IMG/VR virus record: IMGVR_UViG_3300048033_000157
Span: 1 to 34,103 of that record
DNA length: 34,103 bases
Origin: a virus
Strand: one strand, 5' to 3'
Each line of letters opens with the position of its first letter. Position 1 is the first letter of the stretch. Below the pieces are notes generated by a model. It was not told the origin of the DNA and ran no database searches. It was given only the letters and a program-made list of their open reading frames with translations. Made by a program: the position numbers and the translations under genes. Positions 23,801-31,956 of this stretch are shown here, one piece after another.

Positions 23801-24107
23801 ACAAAAAATGGGCCAAATCAAACTCAGCTACGGCATGCAGTCTGACTTGGTAAATCTGGCAAAAAATGAAATTCGCATCAACACACCTGGTTTCGGAGTA
23901 TTAGATTTCAGGCAAACAATCATGGCCGTAACTGGATCTAGCCAATATAAAGGCATCCCAGATAAAGCCAAAGTAACGATGCTTCGTTCAATAAACCAAA
24001 AATTTATAGAAGCAGGGTTCTTAGCGTTGCTTGAAAACCCAGAATATGCAAATATGCGGCAAGCATATGAGCAGGTCGAGCAGTTAAAAAACGAGGGTCG
24101 TAGATAA
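20817..24107 (+). CDS. Very large internal virion (ejection) protein, T7 gp16-like by position
   Basis: The 1096-aa protein starts MAFDPNQVAQEQEAKQ. It has a Pro/Ala-rich segment with AARVMTPDEIAATPAFDPT, then long Ala-rich helices. A more hydrophobic central part contains HEAYLAGLLSSPATQMKNVIGTT and TTSFMLFQLPTEVMAGMYG. The C-terminal part includes GVPNPLSSLQRMFARLADP. I recall the SSPATQ.KN..G region from large virion proteins of marine podoviruses. No lytic transglycosylase motif is seen, unlike T7 gp16. Its size and location, before the tail fibre, suggest the inner-membrane part of the ejection machinery. It overlaps the tail-fibre start by one base. Confidence 0.75.
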   Translation: MAFDPNQVAQEQEAKQRITAVGQPTEFAQGPEQEGVQVAGVGKLFELLNKLEPSVRPAPPKPNPVGPEAARVMTPDEIAATPAFDPTVAPRMPTPQEAGLVPDQGAFSESATKRALAGQVLSPQGVAKFEERGLKAPGINEQAPTDVLQDAQAALANDAAEAELAATNIAEDAKKALNAEVRGFNAETGTASDEVAQAVLSRLDVKANNIKSLQDGGDFNFDYIDTSDDVLAVITAIGDNFKGETATITRGTVSNKETARAAAGLVADEIGLTRSLLTRRIGEGGMTAEMFVASRELLVRSATKLEELATLIKTGQGTDADRLRFRRQLAIHSGIQLQLKGAQTEAARALQSFQIRVDGELDATRFAEEATRLLSESGAAGATDALASALLKSAKENGLQGVNQVANVGKYAKTKQMVHEAYLAGLLSSPATQMKNVIGTTSFMLFQLPTEVMAGMYGSVVRAARKPFGEAYMPISEDQIYMEDALLRLKGWSDSWGDAMKAASIAWRTEMPSGASKLDIENYAATSGSDSSFFGRSLDELGKRMRIPFRLLLSADEFTKTISQRGEFYTSINKRYQHALRRGMSEQEALDEAGMMLLDPGSVADDLNYKAKFDTLQSDLGTFGEVAGKLQRTLLGRFIMPFVTAPTNALLRTMEYVPGMPTKSLTDLLGKNGPRAQQLAAGRYTVGSAVMFQTSQYAMDGRITGGMPSDQKSRDALPPGWQPYSFVLKGEGFPEDMPLYDPFGAPNGPLLYVSFQGFEPVGGLLAITADAVQRANMTNDPELQQNYLQAAVLSTMDYYKELPMLQGVADVTAFMDGYDAAKISRSYAESASPIGVPNPLSSLQRMFARLADPTRVKPREDIEYYTIEDVKKIVIDEDGNESFAYSLADGTPNYAIVGTPKGDLGTKFQEYVTEISALQSKDSFIRDERDLNAVVYDTLGNAKGSDEFSFAVNPVAALFSNILGFRLKRGEELEDYEKELIRLQRITNKWPLTNPQKMGQIKLSYGMQSDLVNLAKNEIRINTPGFGVLDFRQTIMAVTGSSQYKGIPDKAKVTMLRSINQKFIEAGFLALLENPEYANMRQAYEQVEQLKNEGRR

Positions 24108-26395
24108 TGACAGTATCGAGCAGCACAAACCGAGCAAGTTATAGCGGCAATGGATCGCTTGCGACCTTTGCGTATGGCTTCAAGGTTTTCGACCAGAGCG
24201 ATCTGACGGTTATCCTTCGCGCCGCCAATGGCACAGAGACCGTGCAGACGATTACAACGCATTACACTGTGACGGGCGTGGGTTCGGCAAGCGGCGGCAA
24301 CGTAGTGTTTGGAACTGCACCGGCGTCCGGCGTCACTGTTGTTATTATTCGAGAGCAGCCCCTCACCCAAGGACTTGACCTGGTTCCCAATGATCCGTTC
24401 CCTGCTCAGTCACTGGAAGAGAGCTTGGACAAGCTTACATTTGTTGACCAAAGATTGAGTGAGTCTATAGATCGCGCGCTGACTTTCAGTGTCGGTGACT
24501 TTGTTACTGACGCGACATTGCCTTTTAAAGAGCAGCGTGTTGGTAAGGTTTTAGCATTTAACGAAACAACCGGAAACCCAGAGGCGGGTCCAACGATTGC
24601 GGATACGCAGTCCATTGCAAATGTTTCAGCCGACATTGCGTTGCTTGCTGACATCCAAGACGGAACTACAGCGACTGACGCAATTACAAACGTAAATACA
24701 ATCCGCACTGATGTAACTACAGTTTCGGGCATATCTGCTAATGTAACAACTGTTGCTGGTGTGTCTGCCAATGTAACTACGGTGGCGGGTGTCTCAGCGA
24801 ATGTCACAACGGTAGCTGGTGTATCAAGCGAAGTGGCAACTCTTGGCCCAATCGCAACCGACATTACAGCAGTGGCGTCAAACAACACTAATGTGACAAC
24901 CGTTGCAACAAACATTAACGCAGTAAACACTGTTGCTTCCAACATTACCAATATCAACACAGTGGCTAACGATTTGTTAGAGGTTGTGTCGGAGATTGAA
25001 ACTGTTGCTAACGATCTTAACGAGGCGACAAGCGAGATTGAGGTTGTTGCGAATAACATTGCTAACGTAAATACAGTCGGGACAATCAGCGGCAACGTGA
25101 CCACAGTGGCGGGAATATCCGCAGACGTTACAGCCGTGGCGGCAGATGCAAGCGACATTGGTGTCGTGGCGACAAACATTGTGAACGTAAACGCTGTTGG
25201 AGGTATCTCCGGCAATGTAACAACTGTAGCTGGTATTAGCTCTGATGTAACAACTGTAGCTGCGATTAGTGCCGACATTAGTACGGTCGCCAACACAGAC
25301 TTAACTGCGGTAATTAATAACTCAGCAAGCATTGCAACGGTAGGGACTAACATTGCTAACGTAAACACGGTGGCAACCAATGTTTCTTCAGTCACAAACG
25401 TAAGCAACAACATAAGCTCAGTTAATAGTTTCTCTTCTCAGTACACTATCTCAGCCTCTGAACCCTCTTCTCCTAATGAGGGATTGCTTTGGTTCGACAC
25501 ATCAACAGACACGATGAAGGTCTACAACGGCAACTCGTTCCAAAATGCTGGTAGTTCTGTAAACGGTACAAGCTCACGCGGTTCCTTCACAGCAACGGCA
25601 GGGCAGACTTCGTTTGCAACTACAGGATACGATAGCGGTTACATTGATGTGTATTTGAACGGCGTGAAGCTAATCGAAAGCACTGACTTTACTGCTACAG
25701 ATGGCGTTAACTTTGTTCTGACTACTGGCGCTGCGCTTAACGACACTCTGGACTACGTTGCTTACGGAACATTTAATCTTGCAGACGTATATACCAAGAC
25801 AGTTTCTGATGCTCGCTACTTACCACTGACAGGCGGTACGGTATCAGGTGGTTTGGTCGTAAGTGGCAACCTAACCGTTTCAGGCACTACCGTAACTGTA
25901 AATAGTACAACCCTTGATGTCGCTGACAAGAACATAACCATTGCTAACGGCGCGTCTGACGCCACTGCGGCTAATGGTGCGGGCCTTACTGTTGATGGGG
26001 CTAGTGCTACGTTTAACTATGCGGCTACTGGTGACAAATGGACAATGAACAAGCCGCTTGATGTAACTGGTACGGTCAACGCTACTGCATTTACAGGTGA
26101 TGGCTCTGGCCTAACAGGCGTAGGCTTTACGACAAACGTAGTCACCACCAGTACAACAGCGACTAAAGACAACCACTACTACCTCAACGGTGCAACACTG
26201 ACACTTACACTTCCAGCCTCACCTAGCGTGGGCGATGAGGTTCGCCTCAGTGAAGTAGCTGGCAACACAGATTGTATTGTAGGGCGCAACGGCAGCAACA
26301 TCATGGGTGATGCTTCAGACTTAACAATAGATTCAGCCTATCTCGTACTGTCCTTGAGATATGTCGATGCAACTATCGGCTGGGCATTCTCATAA
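24107..26395 (+). CDS. Tail fibre with T7 gp17-like N-terminus
   Basis: The 762-aa protein begins with the virion-binding domain of T7-like fibres: NRASYSGNGSLATFAYGFKVFDQSDLTVILR, then HYTVTGVGSASGGNVVFGTAP and SLEESLDKLTFVDQRL. Next comes a stalk of short repeats (TTVAGVSANV type, about residues 200-440). A segment SSPNEGLLWFDTSTDTMKVYNG follows, then TSDAR-type YTKTVSDARYLPLTGGTVSGGL, and a C-terminal head ending VDATIGWAFS. It would trimerise and bind the nozzle. The repeats share DNA sequence and could expand or contract. Confidence 0.88.
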   Translation: MTVSSSTNRASYSGNGSLATFAYGFKVFDQSDLTVILRAANGTETVQTITTHYTVTGVGSASGGNVVFGTAPASGVTVVIIREQPLTQGLDLVPNDPFPAQSLEESLDKLTFVDQRLSESIDRALTFSVGDFVTDATLPFKEQRVGKVLAFNETTGNPEAGPTIADTQSIANVSADIALLADIQDGTTATDAITNVNTIRTDVTTVSGISANVTTVAGVSANVTTVAGVSANVTTVAGVSSEVATLGPIATDITAVASNNTNVTTVATNINAVNTVASNITNINTVANDLLEVVSEIETVANDLNEATSEIEVVANNIANVNTVGTISGNVTTVAGISADVTAVAADASDIGVVATNIVNVNAVGGISGNVTTVAGISSDVTTVAAISADISTVANTDLTAVINNSASIATVGTNIANVNTVATNVSSVTNVSNNISSVNSFSSQYTISASEPSSPNEGLLWFDTSTDTMKVYNGNSFQNAGSSVNGTSSRGSFTATAGQTSFATTGYDSGYIDVYLNGVKLIESTDFTATDGVNFVLTTGAALNDTLDYVAYGTFNLADVYTKTVSDARYLPLTGGTVSGGLVVSGNLTVSGTTVTVNSTTLDVADKNITIANGASDATAANGAGLTVDGASATFNYAATGDKWTMNKPLDVTGTVNATAFTGDGSGLTGVGFTTNVVTTSTTATKDNHYYLNGATLTLTLPASPSVGDEVRLSEVAGNTDCIVGRNGSNIMGDASDLTIDSAYLVLSLRYVDATIGWAFS
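24716..25437 (+). repeat. Tandem short repeats encoding the fibre stalk
   Basis: Degenerate units of about 27-42 bases encode variants of GVSANVTTVAGVSANV and TNINAVNTVASNI. Successive copies with ACTGTTGC, ACGGTGGC or ACGGTAGC variants are clearest at 24730-24840 and 25200-25270. Codons differ between copies while the peptide is kept, which fits selection on a beta-helical or coiled trimer stalk. Confidence 0.7.
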
Positions 26396-26412
26396 TTAGA
26401 AGGTGATATAAA

Positions 26413-27516
26413 ATGGGTACAACAAGTTCTTTCTTTGGCGGTGGCGGCGGTGGTAGCCCTCTTCCTCAACCCGAATGGCTGTTTCAAAAGTCTAGCTATA
26501 CTTACACGTTCCCTTATGACGGTACGGTAATAGTTCATGTCATTGGTGGGGGTGGTTCTGGCGCAGCACAGAGCAACGGATATGGTTGCACGGGTGCGGG
26601 TGCGGGAGGTTATTCTCGTAAACAATTTTCTGTAACATCTTCAACTACTGCAACTGTTACAACAGGTATTGGTGGAAAAAGTGTAGGCAACAATGCAACA
26701 GAAGCGGAGGGCATTACAGGTACGTCAAGCTCTTTTGTTTTAGGGTCGGACACTCTATCGGCCAACGGTGGTGTGGGAGGGAACCGGTATCCTAACGCAA
26801 ATGTTTTTGCCGCTGGTGGAACTGCCTCTGGTGGAGATATTAACTATCAAGGCGGAAGGAGTGGCAAACTTGCTTATGATTGGAATGAAATACTTAATGT
26901 TACTACAGGCGGCGGTGCTGTCAGTTTGTTTGGATTATCAACGAATGCAGTAAGAGCAGGAGACATTACGGCTCAAGCAAATAGATCAGCTACGGGCGGC
27001 GGCGGCGTTGGTGGCAGGGGTGGCGATATTAATGTTTCTATTACCCCTGGTGCATCTGGCGCTGGTGGATCGGCTGGGCCGGGCGAAGACCTTGATAGCC
27101 CCGGCAATGAAGGATACCGAACGTCTGCGGGTGGCGCTGGTGGATCAAGATTATTTTTATTTAACGGCCCCTTTTTGGACGGTATTGGTGGCCGAGGTTT
27201 GTTTTCTAGTATGAACAATTCTACTGGTAAAAGCGCAATCCCGAGTTTTGGTACTACGGGGATCGGTGCTGGTACTGGTGGGTATGTACAAGAAGAGCAA
27301 TCTCAAACTAACGATGGAGATTTGCAACCCCCAACGGCTGGGCTTTTCGGTGGCGGAGGCGGTGCTTCATCTAACAGTAACACTGGCTTTGCTGGACACG
27401 CCTCTTTGGGAGGAGGTGGAGGCGGCATTACCTCTTATACGAGTAGTAGTATGAAACGCCAATCGGGCGCTGGTGGCGACGGTGTTGTTATTATTGAATA
27501 TATAGAGCGGAGTTAA
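26413..27516 (+). CDS. Glycine-rich adhesin or fibre-tip protein
   Basis: ATG 26413 follows AAGGTG. The 367-aa protein starts MGTTSSFFGGGGGGSPLPQP, followed by a strand-rich TYTFPYDGTVIVHVIGGGGSGAA. Long glycine runs then alternate with short polar segments (ATGGGGVGGRGGDI, GLFGGGGGASSN, LGGGGGGITS), ending GAGGDGVVIIEY. The YTF...DGTv.v...GGGG....GGGG...V.I.Y pattern is the glycine-rich phage domain. By analogy with polyglycine adhesins such as phage S16 gp38 it could form a polyglycine II helical bundle at the fibre tip. The receptor is unknown. It sits directly after the gp17-like fibre. Confidence 0.75.
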   Translation: MGTTSSFFGGGGGGSPLPQPEWLFQKSSYTYTFPYDGTVIVHVIGGGGSGAAQSNGYGCTGAGAGGYSRKQFSVTSSTTATVTTGIGGKSVGNNATEAEGITGTSSSFVLGSDTLSANGGVGGNRYPNANVFAAGGTASGGDINYQGGRSGKLAYDWNEILNVTTGGGAVSLFGLSTNAVRAGDITAQANRSATGGGGVGGRGGDINVSITPGASGAGGSAGPGEDLDSPGNEGYRTSAGGAGGSRLFLFNGPFLDGIGGRGLFSSMNNSTGKSAIPSFGTTGIGAGTGGYVQEEQSQTNDGDLQPPTAGLFGGGGGASSNSNTGFAGHASLGGGGGGITSYTSSSMKRQSGAGGDGVVIIEYIERS

Positions 27517-27519
27517 GTT

Positions 27520-30500
27520 ATGACAAAAGCAAGAGACTTAGCAAACCTAATCGCAGCGGGTAATCCTCTGGATGATGGGGCTATCAGTGTTGCAGAGATT
27601 AGTGACCTCACTGCATCGGCGGCTGAAATCAACAAGCTGGATGGCCTTGTGGCCTCTGCGGCAGAGCTAGATAATGTTGTTGGCACGACTAGCGCACTGC
27701 AAACACAGCTAGACAACATCAGCGTCACATCTGGTAGCCTTACCAAGTCATTCGCTTCTGGTGAGACTGCAAGCATTACTCTGGCCCAAGCTATCAGCCC
27801 AGCGCCTGTGGTGTCTGCCACTAAAGAAGTGCCGCAAGTGGGTATTGTTTCTAAGGGTGCTTGGGATGTAAATGCTTCTGCGTCTAACTATGAACTGCAT
27901 AACACTGCGTATGCTACTACGTTGATTGCTAGTAGCGTTGGGTATAATTTGTCTTTAGTTTCAAATGACAATAAAGCCGCCACTTATAACGGACAAGATC
28001 TATACGCTCAGAAAATTGCATTTAGCACAGATGGGACTAAGTTTTATCTATCTGGAAACTCTCCACGATACATATATCAATATAATTTAACTACTGCGTG
28101 GGATATAAGTACCGCAAGTTACAGCAATAATTATTACGATTACCAAACAAATTCTGGTGGGGCCAACGATATAAGTATGTTGGCGTTTAAAGCCGATGGT
28201 ACCAAAATGTATGCGGGTAGCTATGGTGATGACACCATATATGAGCACGATTTAAGTACGGCTTGGGACATATCTACTGTAACTTACAATTCTGTTAGTA
28301 GAAGTATAAGTTTTGCCTCAAGCCTTCCAATGGGTTTGTCTTTCAAACCAGATGGTACTGCCGCATTTAGTATGGATATGACCAATAATTTAGTCATTAA
28401 GTATAACTTATCTACGGCTTGGGACATATCTAGCATTTCTGGTTCTAATTCTTTTAATTCTGGATACGGTAGTGGCTCAGCGGCTAGGGAAGTTGAGCTT
28501 AGTAATGACGGCACTAAGATGTATATACTTTTTGATGGTTCGTCACTTGAGACTATAAAGGAATATGCTTTATCGACAGCTTGGGATATTACAACTGCAA
28601 GTATAACATCAAATGAATGGGTGTATTCAAGTGATGTAAGTACTAATGTTCCCAGCTTTGTTTTTAAAGACGATGGCACTAAATTATATATTATGAATAA
28701 TGGTCACTCCACTCCTCGGCTTGAGCAATTTAGTACTTCCTCTTCTGCCCTTGTCCTTGGCACAGGCTCCTTTGCATCTACAGACGTAGGTAAGCGCATA
28801 GTCGGCAACGGCGGTGATGTCACACTAACAAGTACCGCTGGTGCGTATGACACTACAGGTGGCTCAGCCTTTACTGATAGCAGCACTATTGCGTCAGGCT
28901 CTTGGTCTATGCGTGGGCTGAAGTCAGCGGGTGATGCTGATGGGATTGGGTTTACTGGGTCTGTTCAAGCGGGAACATTAAGCACGGTTGATGTCTTCTC
29001 AGATTCTAGCGCCATCTCTTTGCATACCCTAGACAACACATTGCATGATGCTGGAGGGAGTTATAACGCATCTGGGAGTTCGGCTTTTTCATCTACTGTA
29101 AAGAAATATGGCACCCATTCTTGGACAGCGGGGTCGGGAAATGATTTTACAATTCCCTACAACCAACCTAACAACGGTACATGGTCTGTATCTTTTTGGT
29201 TCCGATTACACACTACAGGCTTTCTTTCTGCTAATAATAGAATGGTAGACTTCAAAGAGAATGTTAGTACTTATGGTACTACAATTTCTTGGGAGAGTGA
29301 TAATCAATTTCATTTTATACTTCGCCGGGACGAAGGTGGTTACGGATCAATACCGCTAGGAAATGTTACAGATGGTAATTGGCATCACATTGTTTGTGGC
29401 TCAGTAAACGGTACAGGTCAGCGCCCTTTTTTGTTTGTTGATGGAGCGGAAATAACAGCTAGAACTAACAAAATTAGAAGTGATAGCCACGAACAAAATG
29501 GCATTTTGTTTGGCACAGGATATGGAGGCCACGTTTCAAATTCTACCTACGATCAAGTTCGTATTTTTAATAAGAACCTGTCGGCTTCTGAAGTTGCCAC
29601 TCTTTATGCTGAATCTTTAAATAGTTTTGTTCTACCCACATCCCAATACCACATAGCCACCACTAACTCAGGCGGTCAGATTGATACGTCTACATGGCTC
29701 GACATAAACACTATGGTAGCAGACCAAGATGCGGGTGATGGCACAGTACACTACGCAGTTTCTACAGATGATAGAACCACATGGTCAGTCATCAAGGAAG
29801 GCTCTGGTGTGCGTCCTATCGTGCGGGATAACAGTGGTACATGGCAGTATAATAGTCAAGCTACTACAGACTACTACAGCCTTGCTACTGCAAGCTATGA
29901 CAGTAAATCTGTATCAACATCTGGTGTAGCATCTAATTTAAGAGAAACTCATTTCTCTACTGATGGTACAAAGATGTACGTTCTTGATGATAATTCAGAT
30001 AGAATATGGCAGTATAACTTATCTACTGCTTTTGACATTAGCACAGCTACTTACCCCGGCTCTCAAAGTTTCGGTCTTGGAAGTCAAATGACTGGCCCAC
30101 AAGGTTTCTGTTTTAATAACAACGGAACTAAGATGTATGTTGTTGGTGAAAATAACGACACTGTTTATCAGTACAGTTTATCAACAGCTTTTGATATTAC
30201 TACAGTTTCCTATGATAGTGTTAGCTTTAGTGTTACAAACCAACAAGCTATACCGGGAACTATTGTTTTTAATAACACAGGAACAAAAATGTTTCTCTGT
30301 GGTGAAAGCGCAAATAGTATATATCAATACTCTTTAAGTACGGCTTTTAACGTAGGTACAGCATCTCTAGCTTCAGGTACTTTAGATCACTCAACGCAAA
30401 CTAACTCAGTAACAAGTATGGCTTTCAATGATGACGGGACAAAACTGTTCCTTGCAAGTAGAGCTAGTGAAAGTGTGATATATCAGTATACACTATCGGC

Positions 30501-31014
30501 AGCATATGATGTAAGCACTGCATCCTATGACAGTGTTAGTTATGATGTTTCAGGCCAATTAGCTGCAACATTACAAGGCATTGTGTTTAGCGACGATGGA
30601 AGCAAGTTATATGTAACCGATAATGGTGGTTATGTTTTGCAATATAGTACAACTGGTGACGCATACAGCACCTTGACCACATGGACTAATGCCACAACTA
30701 ACGATGAGTTCTATGCGCTACAGCAAGCACTAGGTGCTACATCTGTGAACCGCATGGACAAGACGCAGCTGGACGCAGTGACTGACCCTAACCACTACAC
30801 ATTAGGTGATACGCTTGATCTGGCTATTGCTCTGCGCATGGATACTGCATCAGCTTCAACACCAACGGCTGACGGTGTAAGCATTAACTACGATGCAGCG
30901 TCACTTAATCAGGGTGCGGTGTTAGGTACTGACTATGATTATGATTTCCCTGACAGCACAACAGTTAGGGTTACATCTAATGCAGCACAGAATTTGAAGG
31001 TAAGGGTTGTTTAA
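27520..31014 (+). CDS. Giant tail-fibre/receptor-binding protein with LamG-like and propeller-like domains
   Basis: The 1164-aa protein starts with MTKARDLANLIAAGNPLDDGAI and LTASAAEINKLDGL, a common phage fibre attachment sequence. Next is a five-repeat propeller-like array (about 165-410; FS.DGTK.Y......IY.YNLSTAWDISTASY units). A linker follows with DVGKRIVGNGGDV, then a LamG/concanavalin-like domain (about 535-700; WSVSFWFRLH, GNWHHIVCG, DQVRIFNKNLSASEVATLY). A second five-repeat array spans about 787-1045. A C-terminal segment (TNDEFYALQQALGAT ... NLKVRVV) ends the protein. Sugar or surface-protein binding is likely. The second array interrupts a sequence that is otherwise usually continuous (TWQYNS ... 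TWTNAT), which suggests insertion of the domain. Confidence 0.82.
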   Translation: MTKARDLANLIAAGNPLDDGAISVAEISDLTASAAEINKLDGLVASAAELDNVVGTTSALQTQLDNISVTSGSLTKSFASGETASITLAQAISPAPVVSATKEVPQVGIVSKGAWDVNASASNYELHNTAYATTLIASSVGYNLSLVSNDNKAATYNGQDLYAQKIAFSTDGTKFYLSGNSPRYIYQYNLTTAWDISTASYSNNYYDYQTNSGGANDISMLAFKADGTKMYAGSYGDDTIYEHDLSTAWDISTVTYNSVSRSISFASSLPMGLSFKPDGTAAFSMDMTNNLVIKYNLSTAWDISSISGSNSFNSGYGSGSAAREVELSNDGTKMYILFDGSSLETIKEYALSTAWDITTASITSNEWVYSSDVSTNVPSFVFKDDGTKLYIMNNGHSTPRLEQFSTSSSALVLGTGSFASTDVGKRIVGNGGDVTLTSTAGAYDTTGGSAFTDSSTIASGSWSMRGLKSAGDADGIGFTGSVQAGTLSTVDVFSDSSAISLHTLDNTLHDAGGSYNASGSSAFSSTVKKYGTHSWTAGSGNDFTIPYNQPNNGTWSVSFWFRLHTTGFLSANNRMVDFKENVSTYGTTISWESDNQFHFILRRDEGGYGSIPLGNVTDGNWHHIVCGSVNGTGQRPFLFVDGAEITARTNKIRSDSHEQNGILFGTGYGGHVSNSTYDQVRIFNKNLSASEVATLYAESLNSFVLPTSQYHIATTNSGGQIDTSTWLDINTMVADQDAGDGTVHYAVSTDDRTTWSVIKEGSGVRPIVRDNSGTWQYNSQATTDYYSLATASYDSKSVSTSGVASNLRETHFSTDGTKMYVLDDNSDRIWQYNLSTAFDISTATYPGSQSFGLGSQMTGPQGFCFNNNGTKMYVVGENNDTVYQYSLSTAFDITTVSYDSVSFSVTNQQAIPGTIVFNNTGTKMFLCGESANSIYQYSLSTAFNVGTASLASGTLDHSTQTNSVTSMAFNDDGTKLFLASRASESVIYQYTLSAAYDVSTASYDSVSYDVSGQLAATLQGIVFSDDGSKLYVTDNGGYVLQYSTTGDAYSTLTTWTNATTNDEFYALQQALGATSVNRMDKTQLDAVTDPNHYTLGDTLDLAIALRMDTASASTPTADGVSINYDAASLNQGAVLGTDYDYDFPDSTTVRVTSNAAQNLKVRVV
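28020..28720 (+). repeat. First five-unit propeller-like repeat array
   Basis: Five units about 155-165 bases apart carry DGTK-type turns near 28030, 28194, 28353, 28509 and 28674, each followed by a YxYxLSTAWDIS strand. Units are diverged in DNA but alike in protein. Five blades would make a small propeller. Confidence 0.75.
29950..30660 (+). repeat. Second five-unit propeller-like repeat array
   Basis: Five units with DGTK, NGTK, TGTK, DGTK and DGSK turns lie near 29964, 30121, 30282, 30435 and 30596, spaced about 155-160 bases. Each is followed by QYNLSTAFDIS-type strands. Compared with the first array, TAWDI has become TAFDI, so the arrays diverged after duplication or came from separate sources. 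Confidence 0.75.
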
Positions 31015-31016
31015 CT

Positions 31017-31211
31017 ATGGACAAACGTACAGTAGCATCTGCTCACGAGCGGATTGATGGCTTAGAGAAAGAGGTGATTGCCATGCAAACAGAAATGCGA
31101 ATTCAATTCAAAGATCTGTTTGGCCGCGTCAAGCGCATGGAAGCAATCATGATTGGTACAACAGGCTTTATCATTGCACTCTTAGTGGCAGTGCTGACAA
31201 AGATGGGCTGA
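31017..31211 (+). CDS. Small coiled-coil plus membrane protein, XhlA-like possible holin component
   Basis: The 64-aa protein has a charged, heptad-like N-terminal two-thirds (ERIDGLEKEVIAMQTEMRIQFKDLFGRVKRME) and one C-terminal hydrophobic segment (IMIGTTGFIIALLVAVL). This is the layout of XhlA-type haemolysin/holin accessory proteins. It begins two bases after the fibre gene, at the head of the lysis cassette. The function is inferred from topology and context. Confidence 0.7.
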   Translation: MDKRTVASAHERIDGLEKEVIAMQTEMRIQFKDLFGRVKRMEAIMIGTTGFIIALLVAVLTKMG

Positions 31212-31215
31212 CAAA

Positions 31216-31689
31216 ATGATTGACCCTGTAACAGCGGTCGGTCTAGCCACCAGTGCGTTTAATATTCTCAAGCAGGGTATAAGTGCTGGCAAAGACATAC
31301 AAGAAATGAGCGGAACCCTAGCTAAATGGGGCTCCGCTTTTTCTGATTTTCAGTACGCTGAAGACAAAACAAAAAACCCTCCTTTTTATAAGATGATGTC
31401 TGACAACAGCTCTAATGCTATTGAGATCTTTGCTCATAAAAAAAAGATGGAGGCTATGCGTAAAGAGATTAAGGATCATATCTCATGGACGTATGGCCCC
31501 TCCGCGTGGGAGGAGGTTCTTGCTATAGAGGGTGAGATGCGCAAGATACGCAGGGAAGAGGCTTACAAAAAACAAGAGATGATAGACAACGCTATCAACT
31601 ATACCCTCGGAACTATTATATTTGCCATTGCGGGGGCGGGGATTGTGACAGGCTTTTATTATCTTGGGCGCTATCAGGGTAAGTGGTGA
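31216..31689 (+). CDS. Membrane-anchored conserved phage protein (157 aa)
   Basis: The N-terminus MIDPVTAVGLATSAFNILKQGISAGKDI is amphipathic to hydrophobic. It is followed by charged helices (KMEAMRKEIKDHISWTYGPSAWEEVLAIEGEMRKIRREEA). A C-terminal transmembrane segment follows (LGTIIFAIAGAGIVTGFYYLG). I recall very similar proteins (M-DPVTA...AF..IK.GI..G.DI) in marine podoviruses and cyanophages, where no function is established. Given the lysis neighbourhood, a holin or spanin-like role is possible. It overlaps the next gene by one base (TGATG). Confidence 0.72.
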   Translation: MIDPVTAVGLATSAFNILKQGISAGKDIQEMSGTLAKWGSAFSDFQYAEDKTKNPPFYKMMSDNSSNAIEIFAHKKKMEAMRKEIKDHISWTYGPSAWEEVLAIEGEMRKIRREEAYKKQEMIDNAINYTLGTIIFAIAGAGIVTGFYYLGRYQGKW

Positions 31690-31853
31690 TGTGGTTTTTA
31701 GTTTGGTTTCAAGTTATGAACAACAACATTGAGCATTATCAACTCAATCAGTTTCCCACTGAGAACGAGTGCGAGGAAGCTCTTGAGGATGCAAAGGTTT
31801 TAATAACCACAAGTCAGACGACGGTTTATTGTTTTGAGGTTATACCAAAATAA
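31689..31853 (+). CDS. Small phage protein (54 aa) MWFLVWFQVM type
   Basis: ATG at 31689 overlaps the preceding stop (TGATG). The product starts with a short hydrophobic strand (MWFLVWFQVM), then HYQLNQFPTENECEEALEDAKVL, and ends VYCFEVIPK. The F.T...C..AL pattern with two cysteines recalls small phage proteins in lysis regions. The hydrophobic start is too short for a membrane helix. Function unknown. Confidence 0.65.
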   Translation: MWFLVWFQVMNNNIEHYQLNQFPTENECEEALEDAKVLITTSQTTVYCFEVIPK

Positions 31854-31956
31854 AAAGGGTGATTACGTTATATATGACAAAGACGGAAAAGTTGTTATAA
31901 TAACGCATCACAAGCACTACGCGATAGCGCATGCCAGGAGTTTAGAAGATGACTGA
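31834..31956 (+). CDS. Tiny TTG-started protein (40 aa), overlapping both neighbours
   Basis: From TTG 31834 the frame reads MRLYQNKKGDYVIYDKDGKVVIITHHKHYAIAHARSLEDD up to TGA 31954-31956 (residues given as two parts: MRLYQNKKGDYVIYDKDG and KVVIITHHKHYAIAHARS). It overlaps the previous gene by 20 bases and the next by 8. Strand-turn-strand with DKDGK followed by a His-rich helix looks like a genuine folded peptide. No ribosome site is clear. TTG starts are used elsewhere in this phage (large terminase). No family is known. Confidence 0.5.
   Translation: MRLYQNKKGDYVIYDKDGKVVIITHHKHYAIAHARSLEDD

Noticed and set aside
23828-24370. Minus-strand frame of 180 codons at the ejection/fibre gene junction
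   Set aside because: Crosses two well-supported + genes, is Cys/Arg/Ser-rich and has no initiation signal.
24406-25413. Long minus-strand reading frame (335 codons) across the fibre stalk
   Set aside because: It is the antisense of a Val/Thr/Asn-rich tandem repeat, giving an unnatural Val/Thr/Ala/Leu repeat. There is no ribosome site, and the + strand fibre is clearly coding.
24716-25437. CRISPR-like regular repeats
   Set aside because: Repeats are in-frame protein-coding stalk units with no unique spacers; no cas gene except a lone Cas4-like phage nuclease motif.
26973-27218. Minus-strand Pro-rich frame
   Set aside because: Antisense of GGN glycine codons yields Pro; composition artefact.
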